This document shows, in pieces, positions 1 to 7,587 of a stretch of DNA of 64,000 nucleotides. The DNA lies in the NCBI RefSeq assembly GCF_002019695.1, contig NZ_KV917376.1, positions 2,192,386-2,256,385 of the forward strand, read 5' to 3'. A program made the position numbers and the translations under genes. Each line of letters opens with the position of its first letter. The stretch's first letter is position 1. Origin of the DNA: Evansella clarkii (lineage in GTDB: Bacteria; Bacillota; Bacilli; Bacillales; Salisediminibacteriaceae). The notes under the pieces are model-generated. The model ran no database searches. It was not told the DNA's origin and worked only from the letters and a program-made list of their open reading frames with translations.

Positions 1-1
1 G

Positions 2-319
2 ACAAAGCACCCTCATACAGCTACGTTGCAGGAATTAAGAGAAAGAATCGACGGTGATGAAAAGATCACTGTGCTTGATGTGCGGGAGCCGGCAGAATAT
101 GCTTTCAGCCATATACCAGGTGCTGTCAATATCCCTCTGGGCGAGCTTGAAAAACGGTTTGAAGAGCTTAAACAGGAAAAAGATATTCATGTAATCTGCC
201 GAACTGGAAGCAGAAGCGATCTTGCTTCACAGAAACTTACAGAAAAAGGATTCGAAAATGTAAAAAATGTCGTCCCCGGGATGAAGGAATGGGATGGGCC
301 TGTTAACAATCAACATTAA
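2..319 (+). CDS. yrkF: Rhodanese domain protein, 5'-truncated by the window edge (probably YrkF-type TusA-rhodanese)
   Basis: This is the C-terminal part of a sulfurtransferase. The reading frame is open to the window edge, so the TTG at 26 is probably internal. It has the DVREPAEY strand, the HIPGAVNIPLG segment and the active loop CRTGSRSD. The last 95 residues closely match the C-terminal half of the complete TusA-rhodanese fusion at 7908-8480, including the shared stretch [11 protein letters not shown], so the missing N-terminus was probably a TusA domain. Rhodaneses carry sulfane sulfur on the loop cysteine. It leads a block with a DsrE-type gene and a rhodanese-MBL gene, the same set as yrkE/F/H in Bacillus subtilis. 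The rhodanese call is firm; the fusion is inferred. Confidence 0.85.
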   Translation, partial: TKHPHTATLQELRERIDGDEKITVLDVREPAEYAFSHIPGAVNIPLGELEKRFEELKQEKDIHVICRTGSRSDLASQKLTEKGFENVKNVVPGMKEWDGPVNNQH

Positions 320-333
320 GGAGGAGTCATATA

Positions 334-723
334 ATGAAAGTTGCTATCATTGCTTCAAACGGAGGTTTATTTGACGCGTACAAGGTATTTAATATTGCCA
401 CTGTAGCGGCTTCTTCAGATGCAGAAGTAGGGATTTTCTTTACTTTCGAAGGACTGAACCTTGTGCACAAGGAAGGATATAAACAACTGCCGATGCCTGC
501 AGGAAAGGAACATTTCCAGGAAGGGTTCAAGAAGCAGAATGTGCCCTCTATAGAGGAGCTGGTAGGGATGGCTTCAGAAATGGGCGTTAAGATGATTGCC
601 TGCCAGATGACGATGGATGTAATGAGCCTCGAAAAAGAAGAATTTGTGGAAGGTATTGATGTAGGAGGTGCAGCTACGTTCATGCACTTTGCATCTGATG
701 CAAATATGACTCTTACATTTTAA
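334..723 (+). CDS. yrkE: DsrE/DsrF-like sulfur-carrier family protein (YrkE-like)
   Basis: A 129-residue protein of the DsrE/DrsH-like family, small cytoplasmic proteins that pass persulfide sulfur between rhodanese and TusA partners. It opens with the family's beta strand (MKVAIIASNGG). The conserved cysteine is Cys90, in the segment IACQMTMDVM, which is shared with Cys120 of the second copy at 6701-7180. It lacks the central Met/Lys-rich insertion of that copy, so it is shorter. A GGAGG site lies 7 nt before the ATG. It follows the rhodanese gene by 14 nt and precedes the rhodanese-MBL gene by 15 nt, consistent with one operon. The carrier role is inferred from the family. Confidence 0.85.
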   Translation: MKVAIIASNGGLFDAYKVFNIATVAASSDAEVGIFFTFEGLNLVHKEGYKQLPMPAGKEHFQEGFKKQNVPSIEELVGMASEMGVKMIACQMTMDVMSLEKEEFVEGIDVGGAATFMHFASDANMTLTF

Positions 724-738
724 TGCGGAGGTGGAAGA

Positions 739-1866
739 ATGGGTCAAACAAAAGGAATTGCAGTTAAAGAATTAGCTAATAAGATCATCAGTGGTGATGA
801 TGTATTTATTCTTGATGTACGAAATACCGATGAATTTGATGACTGGAAAGTGGAAGGGCGGAACGTGGAAGTAATAAATAAGCCATACTTCGACCTGCTG
901 GACGGAGTTGATGAAATAATGGACAAGCTTCCTGAAGGGGAGCCTGTTTATGTTATCTGTGCTAAAGGCGGCTCCTCGGAATTCGTAGCGGATCAGATCG
1001 TCGAGCAAGGCTACGATGATGTTTATTCAGTTGAAGGCGGAATGAAAGCATGGAGTGAACACCTTGAACCAATTAAAGTCGGAGATCTGAATGGCGGTGG
1101 AGCAATTTATCAATTTGTCAGAATTGGCAAAGGCTGTTTATCTTATATCGTTGAATCTGACGGCCAAGGGGCTATTATCGATACAAACCGTATGATCGAC
1201 CAGTATGAGGAGTTCCTTATAGATAAAAATATAACTCTGAAGCATTTAATTGACACACATCTGCATGCCGACCATATATCCGGGGCAAGGGAGCTTGCGA
1301 AGAAAACGGGAGGGGAATACCATCTTCCTCCTAAAGACGCGGAAGAGGTTACTTTTGATTACACTCCTCTTGAAGATGATGACGAAATGAAAGTGGGCCA
1401 GACGACTATAAAAGCCATTTATTCGCCTGGCCATACAATCGGGAGTACTTCTCTGATTATTGATGAGAAATATTTATTAACAGGTGATATTCTTTTCATT
1501 GATTCTATCGGGCGCCCTGATCTTGCCGGTAAGGCGGAGGATTGGGTTGCCGACCTGAGGCAGACGCTATACAGCCGTTACAAAGAGCTTACAGATGAGC
1601 TGATCGTACTGCCAGCACACTATATGGGCATTAGTGAAATGAATGATGATGGAAGTGTTTCTGAAAAGCTTGGTGTTTTATATGAGCAAAACCACGGACT
1701 GAATATTAACGATGAGGAAGAGTTCAGAAAAACAGTAAGTGAAAATTTACCTCCACAGCCAAATTCCCACCATGATATCAGACAGACAAATATGGGGAAA
1801 AAGGAGCCGGATCTTGAGGAACAAAGAGAAATGGAAATTGGGCCAAATCGCTGTGCTGTACGGTAA
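739..1866 (+). CDS. yrkH: Rhodanese-metallo-beta-lactamase fusion, persulfide dioxygenase-like (YrkH-like), copy 1
   Basis: A 375-residue fusion. An N-terminal rhodanese domain (about 5-110) has the loop CAKGGSS with Cys74. An MBL domain (about 118-330) has THLHADH with His174, His176, Asp178 and His179, then His232 (SPGHTIGS), Asp250 (LLTGDILF) and His294 (LPAH). This is the ETHE1/persulfide dioxygenase pattern, whose mononuclear iron centre oxidises glutathione or other low-molecular-weight persulfides to sulfite. The protein ends in a conserved tail, [12 protein letters not shown], with a further cysteine. The domain order is the reverse of staphylococcal CstB. It closes the first sulfur block and is followed by a strong terminator. 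A same-length paralog lies at 8597-9724. Activity is inferred. Confidence 0.9.
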   Translation: MGQTKGIAVKELANKIISGDDVFILDVRNTDEFDDWKVEGRNVEVINKPYFDLLDGVDEIMDKLPEGEPVYVICAKGGSSEFVADQIVEQGYDDVYSVEGGMKAWSEHLEPIKVGDLNGGGAIYQFVRIGKGCLSYIVESDGQGAIIDTNRMIDQYEEFLIDKNITLKHLIDTHLHADHISGARELAKKTGGEYHLPPKDAEEVTFDYTPLEDDDEMKVGQTTIKAIYSPGHTIGSTSLIIDEKYLLTGDILFIDSIGRPDLAGKAEDWVADLRQTLYSRYKELTDELIVLPAHYMGISEMNDDGSVSEKLGVLYEQNHGLNINDEEEFRKTVSENLPPQPNSHHDIRQTNMGKKEPDLEEQREMEIGPNRCAVR

Positions 1867-1870
1867 AGTA

Positions 1871-1898
1871 ACAGGGTGCCTCGGCACCCTGTTTTTTT
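1871..1898 (+). terminator. Rho-independent terminator after rhodanese-MBL copy 1
   Basis: A perfect 10-bp stem (ACAGGGTGCC with GGCACCCTGT, 2-nt loop) runs directly into a T tract, 4 nt after the stop codon. It ends the first sulfur block and insulates it from the SulP operon. Confidence 0.93.
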
Positions 1899-1928
1899 CA
1901 AAACAAAAAAGCGCACACTACATACTGG

Positions 1929-1973
1929 TTGACATAATCATTAATAATCACTAATATAGGTATAGGGGTATAT
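1929..1973 (+). promoter_or_regulatory. SulP-operon promoter with CstR-type operator
   Basis: TTGACA at 1929-1934 and TAATAT at 1952-1957 are 17 nt apart, a good SigA promoter. Immediately downstream, at about 1956-1973, lies AGGTATAGGGGTATAT, which carries the GGGGTAT half-site found at the other operators of this island. A repressor bound here would cover the start site. The assignment to the CstR encoded at 6193-6453 is inferred. Confidence 0.7.
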
Positions 1974-2008
1974 GTATATAAAATTTTATCTGAAGGGGGT
2001 AGCCCTCA

Positions 2009-3685
2009 TTGTTAAAGAAATTTATGCCAATATTTGAATGGTTGCCTAACTATAAAAAATCGGATTTAAGCGGAGATATGTCCGCTGGCCTGATTGTTGC
2101 AATCATGCTTATTCCACAGGGGATGGCTTATGCGATGCTTGCCGGCCTGCCGCCGGTGATCGGTCTTTATGCATCCACGGTCCCACTGCTTATTTACGCA
2201 TTGTTCGGCACATCAAAGCAGCTGGCGGTTGGTCCTGTGGCTATGGTATCTCTGCTGGTGCTTACGGGTGTTTCCACGATAGCAGAGCCAGGGACTGACG
2301 AATATATTTCGCTAGTGCTCCTGCTTATGTTTATGATCGGAGTGATTCAGCTCCTGATGGGTGTGCTGAAACTGGGGTTTTTAGTCAACTTTATGTCTCA
2401 TGCAGTAATCAGCGGTTTTACTGCTGCTGCTGCGATCATAATCGGGCTCAGCCAGCTGAAGCATCTCATCGGTGTCAGTCTGGAAGCTGATAAGGATGTA
2501 TTTCTGATTCTGTGGGAGACGGCTAACAGAATTCCTGAAATCAATCCCATTACGCTTGCTATAGGTTTAATAAGCATAATTTTATTGATTGTACTTAAAA
2601 AAGTGATTCCAAAAATACCTGCTCCTTTAATCGTGGTTGTTTTAAGTATTTTAACCGTTTATTATCTGCAGTTGCATGAGACCGGAGTAAAAATAGTAGG
2701 AGAGGTTCCCAGTGGACTGCCATCCCTGAGTGTTCCTGCTTTGAATATGGAAGGGTTTATCGCATTGCTGCCAATTGCTCTCACAATTTCTTTTGTCGGT
2801 TTTATGGAATCTATAGCCATGGCAAAAGCGATTGCGGTAAAGGAGAAATACAAGGTAGTGCCGAATAAAGAACTTACAGGGCTCGGGCTGGCAAATATCG
2901 GAGGTTCATTTTTCTCAGGCTATCCAGTAACAGGTGGTTTTTCCCGTTCTGCCGTAAACTATCAGTCCGGTGCGAAAACGCCTCTTGCCACAATCATCAC
3001 TGCTGGGCTTATCGTCATAACTTTAATGTTCTTTACTGGATTGTTCTATTACCTGCCGAACGCGGTGCTGGCTGCGATTATTATGGTCGCTGTTTACAGT
3101 CTGATTGATGTGAAGGAAGTGAAATACCTTCTTAGAATTAAGAAGATAGACGGCTCTGTCTGGATTGTTACTTTCCTCGCAACGTTAGTTTTCGGTATAG
3201 TAGAGGGAATTTTAATCGGTGTGGCATATTCCCTCCTTGTTTTTGTTGGTAAAAGGGCTTATCCGCATATAGCTGAACTGGGATATTTAGAAGAGGAACG
3301 GGTATACAGAAACGTACAGCGTTACCCGAATGCAGAAACAGAAGAGGATTTGATTATCTACCGTTTTGACTCTTCCTTATTTTTCGCAAATATCGCCGCT
3401 TTTGAAGACAGACTGAATGAACGGCTTATCGAAAAGCCAGCCACAAAATGGGTGATCCTTGATTTTACGGGAGTTAACATGATTGACGCGGTTGCTATTC
3501 ATTCCCTTGAAGAAATAATGGTAACCCAGTCAAATGACCATGGAGTAAAATTCCTTTTTTCCGGAGTAAAAGGTCCGGTGAGGGATTTGTTTGAAAAAGC
3601 TGGATGGGAAAAGAAGTATGGAGAGGCGTATAAATTCCTGTCTATTAACCATGCGCGTCAGGCAATACGAGAGGAGAGAGGATAG
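2009..3685 (+). CDS. SulP-family anion transporter with STAS domain
   Basis: A 558-residue SLC26/SulP carrier. The family signature PQGMAYAMLAGLPPVIGLY lies near residues 37-55, about a dozen hydrophobic segments follow, and a cytoplasmic STAS domain occupies roughly 440-550 (DFTGVNMIDAVAIHSLEE). The start is TTG with GAAGGGGG upstream. SulP proteins carry sulfate, bicarbonate or other anions. The beta-carbonic anhydrase gene starts at the very next base after the stop codon, which favours bicarbonate. The sulfur context and CstR-type operator would instead fit sulfate or sulfite produced by persulfide oxidation. The substrate cannot be decided from sequence. Confidence 0.92.
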   Translation: MLKKFMPIFEWLPNYKKSDLSGDMSAGLIVAIMLIPQGMAYAMLAGLPPVIGLYASTVPLLIYALFGTSKQLAVGPVAMVSLLVLTGVSTIAEPGTDEYISLVLLLMFMIGVIQLLMGVLKLGFLVNFMSHAVISGFTAAAAIIIGLSQLKHLIGVSLEADKDVFLILWETANRIPEINPITLAIGLISIILLIVLKKVIPKIPAPLIVVVLSILTVYYLQLHETGVKIVGEVPSGLPSLSVPALNMEGFIALLPIALTISFVGFMESIAMAKAIAVKEKYKVVPNKELTGLGLANIGGSFFSGYPVTGGFSRSAVNYQSGAKTPLATIITAGLIVITLMFFTGLFYYLPNAVLAAIIMVAVYSLIDVKEVKYLLRIKKIDGSVWIVTFLATLVFGIVEGILIGVAYSLLVFVGKRAYPHIAELGYLEEERVYRNVQRYPNAETEEDLIIYRFDSSLFFANIAAFEDRLNERLIEKPATKWVILDFTGVNMIDAVAIHSLEEIMVTQSNDHGVKFLFSGVKGPVRDLFEKAGWEKKYGEAYKFLSINHARQAIREERG

Positions 3686-4258
3686 TTGCGTGAAGAGGTA
3701 CTTGATAAAAGCAATAAAAACTTCATGCGGAGAATTAAAGAAAAAAATCCAACTTACTTTGATGAACTGAGAAAAGGGCAGCACCCGGATTATTTTGTTC
3801 TTTCATGCAGTGATTCCAGAGTTAGTCCCACGGCTATTACAGATATGCCTCTGGGCAGGATGTTTGTCCATAGAAATATCGCAAACCAGGTAAGAAGGGA
3901 TGACGATAGTTTTACTGCAGGCCTTTACTATGGTTTAAAGCATCTCGAAGTAAAAAAAATCATTATAGAAGGCCATACATTCTGTGGTGGAGTGATAGCC
4001 GCATGGCACGGTAATGAAGAGGAGCATTTAAAGCCGTGGCTTAACCATATTAGGGACAGCCTCCCTGAAAAAGAAGAGGGAAACTGCCTGTCCGAGGAGG
4101 AATTGGCCAGAATTAATGTGATCAGGCAGGTGGAAAACCTGAAGACACACCCGGTTTTTAAACAGTACGGGGAAGGCGTGGATGTAATTGGATGTCTTTT
4201 CCATGTGGAGTCAGGAGAGATTGAATGGCTTGAAACAGATGATGAAAGGCGCCTTTGA
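3686..4258 (+). CDS. Beta-class carbonic anhydrase
   Basis: A 190-residue beta-carbonic anhydrase, interconverting CO2 and bicarbonate. The zinc ligands are visible: Cys41 in SCSDSR, followed by the Asp43/Arg45 dyad, then His97 and Cys100 in GHTFCGG (most members have an acidic or other residue where Phe99 sits). The TTG start is the base immediately after the SulP stop at 3683-3685, and its ribosome site (GAGGAGAGAGG) lies inside the SulP gene, so translation is probably coupled. SulP-carbonic anhydrase pairs are a known arrangement for bicarbonate handling. The job here, in a persulfide-responsive operon, is not obvious. Confidence 0.9.
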   Translation: MREEVLDKSNKNFMRRIKEKNPTYFDELRKGQHPDYFVLSCSDSRVSPTAITDMPLGRMFVHRNIANQVRRDDDSFTAGLYYGLKHLEVKKIIIEGHTFCGGVIAAWHGNEEEHLKPWLNHIRDSLPEKEEGNCLSEEELARINVIRQVENLKTHPVFKQYGEGVDVIGCLFHVESGEIEWLETDDERRL

Positions 4259-4286
4259 TAATTATAATGGATGAGGAGAAATCAAA

Positions 4287-4859
4287 ATGGCTGGTGAACG
4301 TTTTAACCCTGAAAAAGCGGATAAGCTACTTAGCGAAAAGCGATACAAGGTTCTTGACCCTCAGAAGGTTTTAGATTATTTTGAAGTGGAACAAGGCAAT
4401 CAGGTGGCTGATCTCGGGGCAGGTAACGGCTTTTTTACCATTCCTGTTGCAAGAAGAACGGGAGCACCCGTTTATGCGGTGGATATTGAACCAAAAATGC
4501 TTGAGCTTCTTGATGAACGGGCAAAAGGTGAAGGTCTCACGAATATCGCTTATGTAGTCAGCAATCTGGAAAATATTCAGCTCGATGATAATACTGCTGA
4601 TAAAGCGATTATCAGTCTCGTGCTGCACGAGGTGCCGGACTTGACAAAAGCGCTTCAGGAAGTGAAGAGAATACTGAAGCCTGGAGGCCAGGTATTAGTG
4701 ATTGAATGGGAAGCGAAAGAGTCGGAGATGGGACCTCCCTTACATGAAAGAATAGGTTCGCAGGATATGGTGAATATTCTTTCTGAAAACGGCTATAAAA
4801 CAGAAGTAACACATTTTGATGAAGCAATTTACGGGCTGAAAGGAACTGTTTCCGAGTAA
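4287..4859 (+). CDS. Class I SAM-dependent methyltransferase
   Basis: A 190-residue Rossmann-fold methyltransferase. Motif I, VADLGAGNGFFTIP, sits near residues 40-53, the acidic ribose-binding residue follows in VDIEP, and LKPGGQVLVIEW is the usual motif after the catalytic domain core. The N-terminal segment FNPEKADKLLSEKR is typical of a family of small bacterial methyltransferases that includes arsenite- and thiol-acting members. The substrate cannot be read from the sequence. A thiol or chalcogen substrate would suit the operon, but that is speculation. It sits 28 nt after the carbonic anhydrase and in the same operon. Confidence 0.85.
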   Translation: MAGERFNPEKADKLLSEKRYKVLDPQKVLDYFEVEQGNQVADLGAGNGFFTIPVARRTGAPVYAVDIEPKMLELLDERAKGEGLTNIAYVVSNLENIQLDDNTADKAIISLVLHEVPDLTKALQEVKRILKPGGQVLVIEWEAKESEMGPPLHERIGSQDMVNILSENGYKTEVTHFDEAIYGLKGTVSE

Positions 4860-4916
4860 GTAGTGGATGTACCCACCTGAACAGCTGAATAAAACTCTTG
4901 AAAGGGGCGCGACAGG

Positions 4917-5300
4917 ATGTTTCACTATACGAAAGATTCTTCAATGGAAATGCAGCAAACAATTGAAAAGCTTCAGGAGAACTTACAGGAAGAAAAGTTT
5001 GGTGTTTTATGGGAGTTTGATGTTAAAGGAAAGCTGAATGAAAAAGGGCTGGATTTTGAAGATCCTTTTGTTGTGCTGGAGGTCTGTAACCCGCATGAAG
5101 CGAAGCGCGTGCTGGACGTTAATAAGCTTGTTGGTTATTTCCTTCCATGTAAGATTGTTGTATATAAAGAAGAAGGTCAGGTTAAGATCGGCATGCCTAA
5201 ACCGACGGAATTAATTAAAGCGGTAGAAGACAGCCAGCTTACTGAAATAGCGGAGGATATTGAGAAAAGACTTATAGCTGCTATCGATAAAAGCGTATAA
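4917..5300 (+). CDS. DUF302 family protein
   Basis: A 127-residue cytoplasmic protein of the DUF302 fold. The diagnostic segment FVVLEVCNPHEAKRVLD lies in the centre and LPCKIVVYKEEGQVKIGMPKP near the C-terminal half. DUF302 proteins are common near sulfur-oxidation and redox genes, but their biochemical role is unknown. The start ATG follows GAAAGGGGCG by about 10 nt; an in-frame ATG 30 nt further down is possible but worse placed. It is the last gene of the SulP operon, 57 nt after the methyltransferase. No clear terminator follows before the next promoter. Confidence 0.85.
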   Translation: MFHYTKDSSMEMQQTIEKLQENLQEEKFGVLWEFDVKGKLNEKGLDFEDPFVVLEVCNPHEAKRVLDVNKLVGYFLPCKIVVYKEEGQVKIGMPKPTELIKAVEDSQLTEIAEDIEKRLIAAIDKSV

Positions 5301-5318
5301 TCAATAGAGCTTTGTAAT

Positions 5319-5379
5319 ATACCCTCTGCTGTATTATCGAGCAAAACAGCTTGAAAAAATACAGTAGGGGGTATATAAT
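5319..5379 (+). promoter_or_regulatory. Promoter and CstR-type operators before the membrane rhodanese
   Basis: TTGAAA at 5351-5356 and a perfect TATAAT at 5374-5379 are separated by 17 nt. The spacer contains GTAGGGGGTAT (5364-5374), a half-site like those elsewhere in the island. A second, weaker match (ATACCC at 5319-5324 with GTAT at 5331-5334) lies upstream of the -35. The TTG at 5351, which opens the longest frame, is therefore the -35 box and not a start codon. Confidence 0.72.
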
Positions 5380-5410
5380 CTATGTAGGTACTTCAAAAGG
5401 GGGGAGCAAT

Positions 5411-5800
5411 TTGCTGAAAAAATACTGGCATATTTTGATTATCGCAATATTTTTGCTGGGAGCAGGAGCTTATAAAGCTTCTATGGCAAGTGGAATAGAA
5501 CAGATAAACACTGATGAACTGGCAGTTCTCCTGAAGGAAGACAGAAATGAGACGTTTTTTGTTGATGTAAGAGAAGTTCAAGAATTTAAGGAAGGGCATA
5601 TACCAGAAATGACAAATGTCCCGCTAAGTTCATTAAATGAAAACTACACTGACATTCCTCAGGATAAAGAGGTTGTAATAATCTGCCGCTCCGGGAACAG
5701 AAGCCTGCAGGCAGCTAATATACTGAAAGACCTCGGATACAGTAATATTACGAATGTAACCGGAGGAATGCAGAAGTGGTCCGGAGAAGTAACCAGATAA
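5411..5800 (+). CDS. Membrane-anchored rhodanese
   Basis: A 129-residue single-domain rhodanese with an N-terminal membrane anchor (HILIIAIFLLGAGAY, about 7-21), so the sulfurtransferase domain probably lies outside the cytoplasmic membrane. The catalytic loop is CRSGNRS with Cys92, and the DVREVQEF and GHIPEMTNVPL segments are intact. I chose the TTG at 5411, which has AAGGGGGGAGC upstream. The longer frame from 5351 would place the start on the promoter. It is followed by a degenerate rhodanese and then cstR, probably co-transcribed. Its likely job is to receive or scavenge sulfane sulfur at the membrane; partners are not known. Confidence 0.88.
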   Translation: MLKKYWHILIIAIFLLGAGAYKASMASGIEQINTDELAVLLKEDRNETFFVDVREVQEFKEGHIPEMTNVPLSSLNENYTDIPQDKEVVIICRSGNRSLQAANILKDLGYSNITNVTGGMQKWSGEVTR

Positions 5801-5818
5801 TATTAAGGCGTGGTGAAA

Positions 5819-6196
5819 ATGAGTACAGCTTTATTTTTGATAATGGGGCTGATTATTAGTACAATGTACAGAAGGTACTGGCCTGTCAGAGGCGTTAAAT
5901 TCATGTCATATAGCAACGCTGTTCTGCAGGATAACGAGGCTGTGCTTGATATTAGAGATTTTAACGCAGTTTCGGATACTGGTCTGAGCAGAGTAATTAA
6001 TATCCCGGTTCCTTATTTAAAAAGACATTATAAAGATATAGATAAGAGATACATTTATATTCTTGGCTCAGATAAAGCAGGCTGTAACCTAACAGCCCGT
6101 TTTTTAAAGAAAAAGGGCTTTAAAATTAAAGGTTCACTTATTATAAACCAAGATAATAAAAGAAACGTTTCTCATAAATGGAGGGAAGCTTTATGA
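5819..6196 (+). CDS. Degenerate membrane-anchored rhodanese-like protein
   Basis: A 125-residue protein with an N-terminal hydrophobic segment (ALFLIMGLIISTMY) and a recognisable rhodanese outline: AVLDIRDFNAV matches the first strand and VINIPVPYLKRHY the middle region. Where the active loop should read CxxGxRS it has LGSDKAGCN, so the catalytic cysteine is missing and only a displaced cysteine remains. It is probably inactive as a sulfurtransferase and could bind or sense instead. The ATG at 5819 is preferred over the GTG at 5810, which is too close to AAGG. Its TGA overlaps the cstR ATG (ATGA at 6193-6196), so the two are translationally coupled. Confidence 0.72.
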   Translation: MSTALFLIMGLIISTMYRRYWPVRGVKFMSYSNAVLQDNEAVLDIRDFNAVSDTGLSRVINIPVPYLKRHYKDIDKRYIYILGSDKAGCNLTARFLKKKGFKIKGSLIINQDNKRNVSHKWREAL

Positions 6197-6453
6197 AATA
6201 CAATGATCAGATGAAGAACAGAGTAAAGAGAATTGAAGGACAAGTCAGGGCTATACTAAGAATGATGGAAGAGGAGAAAGATTGTAAAGATCTTGTAGGC
6301 CAAATGTCAGCTGCCAGGAATGCTATGGACCGTGCAATAGGGTTGGTTGTCAGCTCTAACCTGGAACAATGTATACGCGACCAGATCGATAAAGGGGAAG
6401 ATACAGAAGAGCTGATTCAGGAAGCAGTAAACCTGCTGGTTAAAAGCAGATAA
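6193..6453 (+). CDS. cstR: CstR-type persulfide-sensing repressor (CsoR family)
   Basis: An 86-residue CsoR/RcnR-family repressor, an all-helical DNA-binding protein without a helix-turn-helix. Counted from the ATG at 6193, the two cysteines fall at 31 and 60, the positions used by staphylococcal CstR to form di- and trisulfide links with persulfides. The histidine that copper-sensing CsoR needs four residues before the second cysteine is Asn56 here, so copper sensing is unlikely. Arg14, Glu16 and Gln18 lie in the conserved KRIEGQVRAI helix. It probably represses the sulfur genes through the ATACCCC/GGGGTAT sites found here until persulfides rise. Operator pairing is inferred. Confidence 0.9.
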   Translation: MKYNDQMKNRVKRIEGQVRAILRMMEEEKDCKDLVGQMSAARNAMDRAIGLVVSSNLEQCIRDQIDKGEDTEELIQEAVNLLVKSR

Positions 6454-6486
6454 TTTAATCAGCAGGTTCAAAAAAAGGTTACAGTA

Positions 6487-6530
6487 TTGACACATTTTTG
6501 TATGCTTGATATAATACCGGTGTGGGTATA
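6487..6530 (+). promoter_or_regulatory. Consensus promoter P1 for the second sulfur operon, with operator
   Basis: TTGACA (6487-6492), a 17-nt spacer and TATAAT (6510-6515) form an exact SigA consensus. ATACCGGTGTGGGTAT at 6514-6529 overlaps the end of the -10 and the start site and has the ATACC/GGGTAT outline of the island's operators. Such a strong promoter would need tight repression. Confidence 0.75.
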
Positions 6531-6582
6531 TAAGGGTTATAAGAAAGCCCCACAGGTTTAAAAAGACCTTAATAACAAAGTA

Positions 6583-6672
6583 TTGACATTTATTTTTTTG
6601 TTTGGTAGTATACCCCTAGAGGTAATTGTATTTCATATATTTTTTTGAATCTAAATATACCCCTGGTGGTAT
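6583..6672 (+). promoter_or_regulatory. Second promoter P2 with two CstR-type operators
   Basis: TTGACA at 6583-6588 and TAGTAT at 6606-6611 are 17 nt apart. The best operator in the window, TATACCCCTAGAGGTA (6609-6624), overlaps the -10 and start site. A further site, ATATACCCCTGGTGGTAT (6655-6672), lies in the leader. Both have the CsoR/CstR form of C- and G-rich halves flanked by A/T. P1 lies about 95 nt upstream, so the operon has tandem, doubly guarded promoters. Confidence 0.78.
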
Positions 6673-6700
6673 TATAAAAATAATGAGGAGTGAAGACAGA

Positions 6701-7180
6701 ATGTCAGAAAAGAAAAAAACAACGATTGTACTATTCAGCGGTGATTACGATAAAGCAATGGCAGCTTACATTATTGCGAACGGAGCAGCTGCCTACGATC
6801 ATGAAGTAACGATCTTCCACACATTCTGGGGATTGAATGCCCTGCGTAAAGAAAACCAGGTGCCTGTTAAAAAGAATTTTATGGAAAAAATGTTTGGGAA
6901 AATGATGCCTCGCGGAGCAGACAAAATGGGTCTTTCAAAGATGAACTATCTTGGCATGGGGCCTAAAATGATTAAACAAGTTATGAAAAAGCATAATGCT
7001 ATGCCTTTGCCTGACCTCATTGAAATGGCACAGGAACAGGATGTAAAACTAGTGGCTTGCACAATGACGATGGACCTGCTTGGACTCCAAAAAGAAGAGC
7101 TTCTTGAGGAAATTGAATTAGCAGGTGTCGCTGCATACCTTGGAGACGCATCAGATGGTAATGTTAACCTGTTTATCTAA
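6701..7180 (+). CDS. yrkE: DsrE/DsrF-like sulfur-carrier family protein (YrkE), copy 2
   Basis: A 159-residue DsrE-like protein, the same size as B. subtilis YrkE. The conserved cysteine is Cys120 in LVACTMTMDLL. Unlike the copy at 334-723 it carries a Met/Lys-rich insertion of about 30 residues (about 60-95, with MEKMFGKMMPRG), as in YrkE-type members. The ATG at 6701 has ATGAGGAGTG upstream; the longer frame from 6626 would run through the operator at 6655 and is rejected. It is the first gene of an operon that continues to the rhodanese-MBL and TusA genes. A role in relaying persulfide between rhodanese and TusA is inferred from the family. Confidence 0.88.
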   Translation: MSEKKKTTIVLFSGDYDKAMAAYIIANGAAAYDHEVTIFHTFWGLNALRKENQVPVKKNFMEKMFGKMMPRGADKMGLSKMNYLGMGPKMIKQVMKKHNAMPLPDLIEMAQEQDVKLVACTMTMDLLGLQKEELLEEIELAGVAAYLGDASDGNVNLFI

Positions 7181-7201
7181 ATAAAAGAGGTGGAGAACAG
7201 T

Positions 7202-7567
7202 ATGGAATGGATCATAAACGGACTGATTGTTATTTTACTCGTCTGGTTTCTGGCAGGAAGGATACTCCCTGCAAAAGGAGTTAAACAGATGACCACCGGA
7301 GAATTAAAAAAAATCACAAGTGACAAGAAACGCCAGTTCATAGATGTGAGAACTCCCGGCGAGTATTCAGGAAACCACATTAAAGGCTTTAAGAATATTC
7401 CTGTGCATGAACTTTCAGGAAGACTTAATGAACTATCAAAAGACAAGGAAGTTATAGTTATCTGCCAAAGCGGCATGCGCAGCAATAAGGCAAGCAAAAT
7501 CCTTGCCAAAAAGGGCTTTGCTGAAGTGACAAATGTCCAGGGAGGCATGTCCTCCTGGAGAGGATAA
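7202..7567 (+). CDS. Membrane-anchored rhodanese
   Basis: A 121-residue single-domain rhodanese with an N-terminal membrane helix (WIINGLIVILLVWFLAG, about 3-19). The active loop is CQSGMRS with Cys88, preceded by IDVRTPGEYSGNHI. The ATG at 7202 is 6 nt after AAAGAGGTGGAG; the in-frame GTG at 7190 lies inside that site and is not used. It is similar in layout to the protein at 5411-5800 but distinct in sequence. It sits between dsrE and a soluble rhodanese in the second sulfur operon, suggesting stepwise transfer of sulfur from membrane to cytoplasm, which is inference. Confidence 0.88.
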   Translation: MEWIINGLIVILLVWFLAGRILPAKGVKQMTTGELKKITSDKKRQFIDVRTPGEYSGNHIKGFKNIPVHELSGRLNELSKDKEVIVICQSGMRSNKASKILAKKGFAEVTNVQGGMSSWRG

Positions 7568-7587
7568 TCAAAGGAGGATAAACTCTG

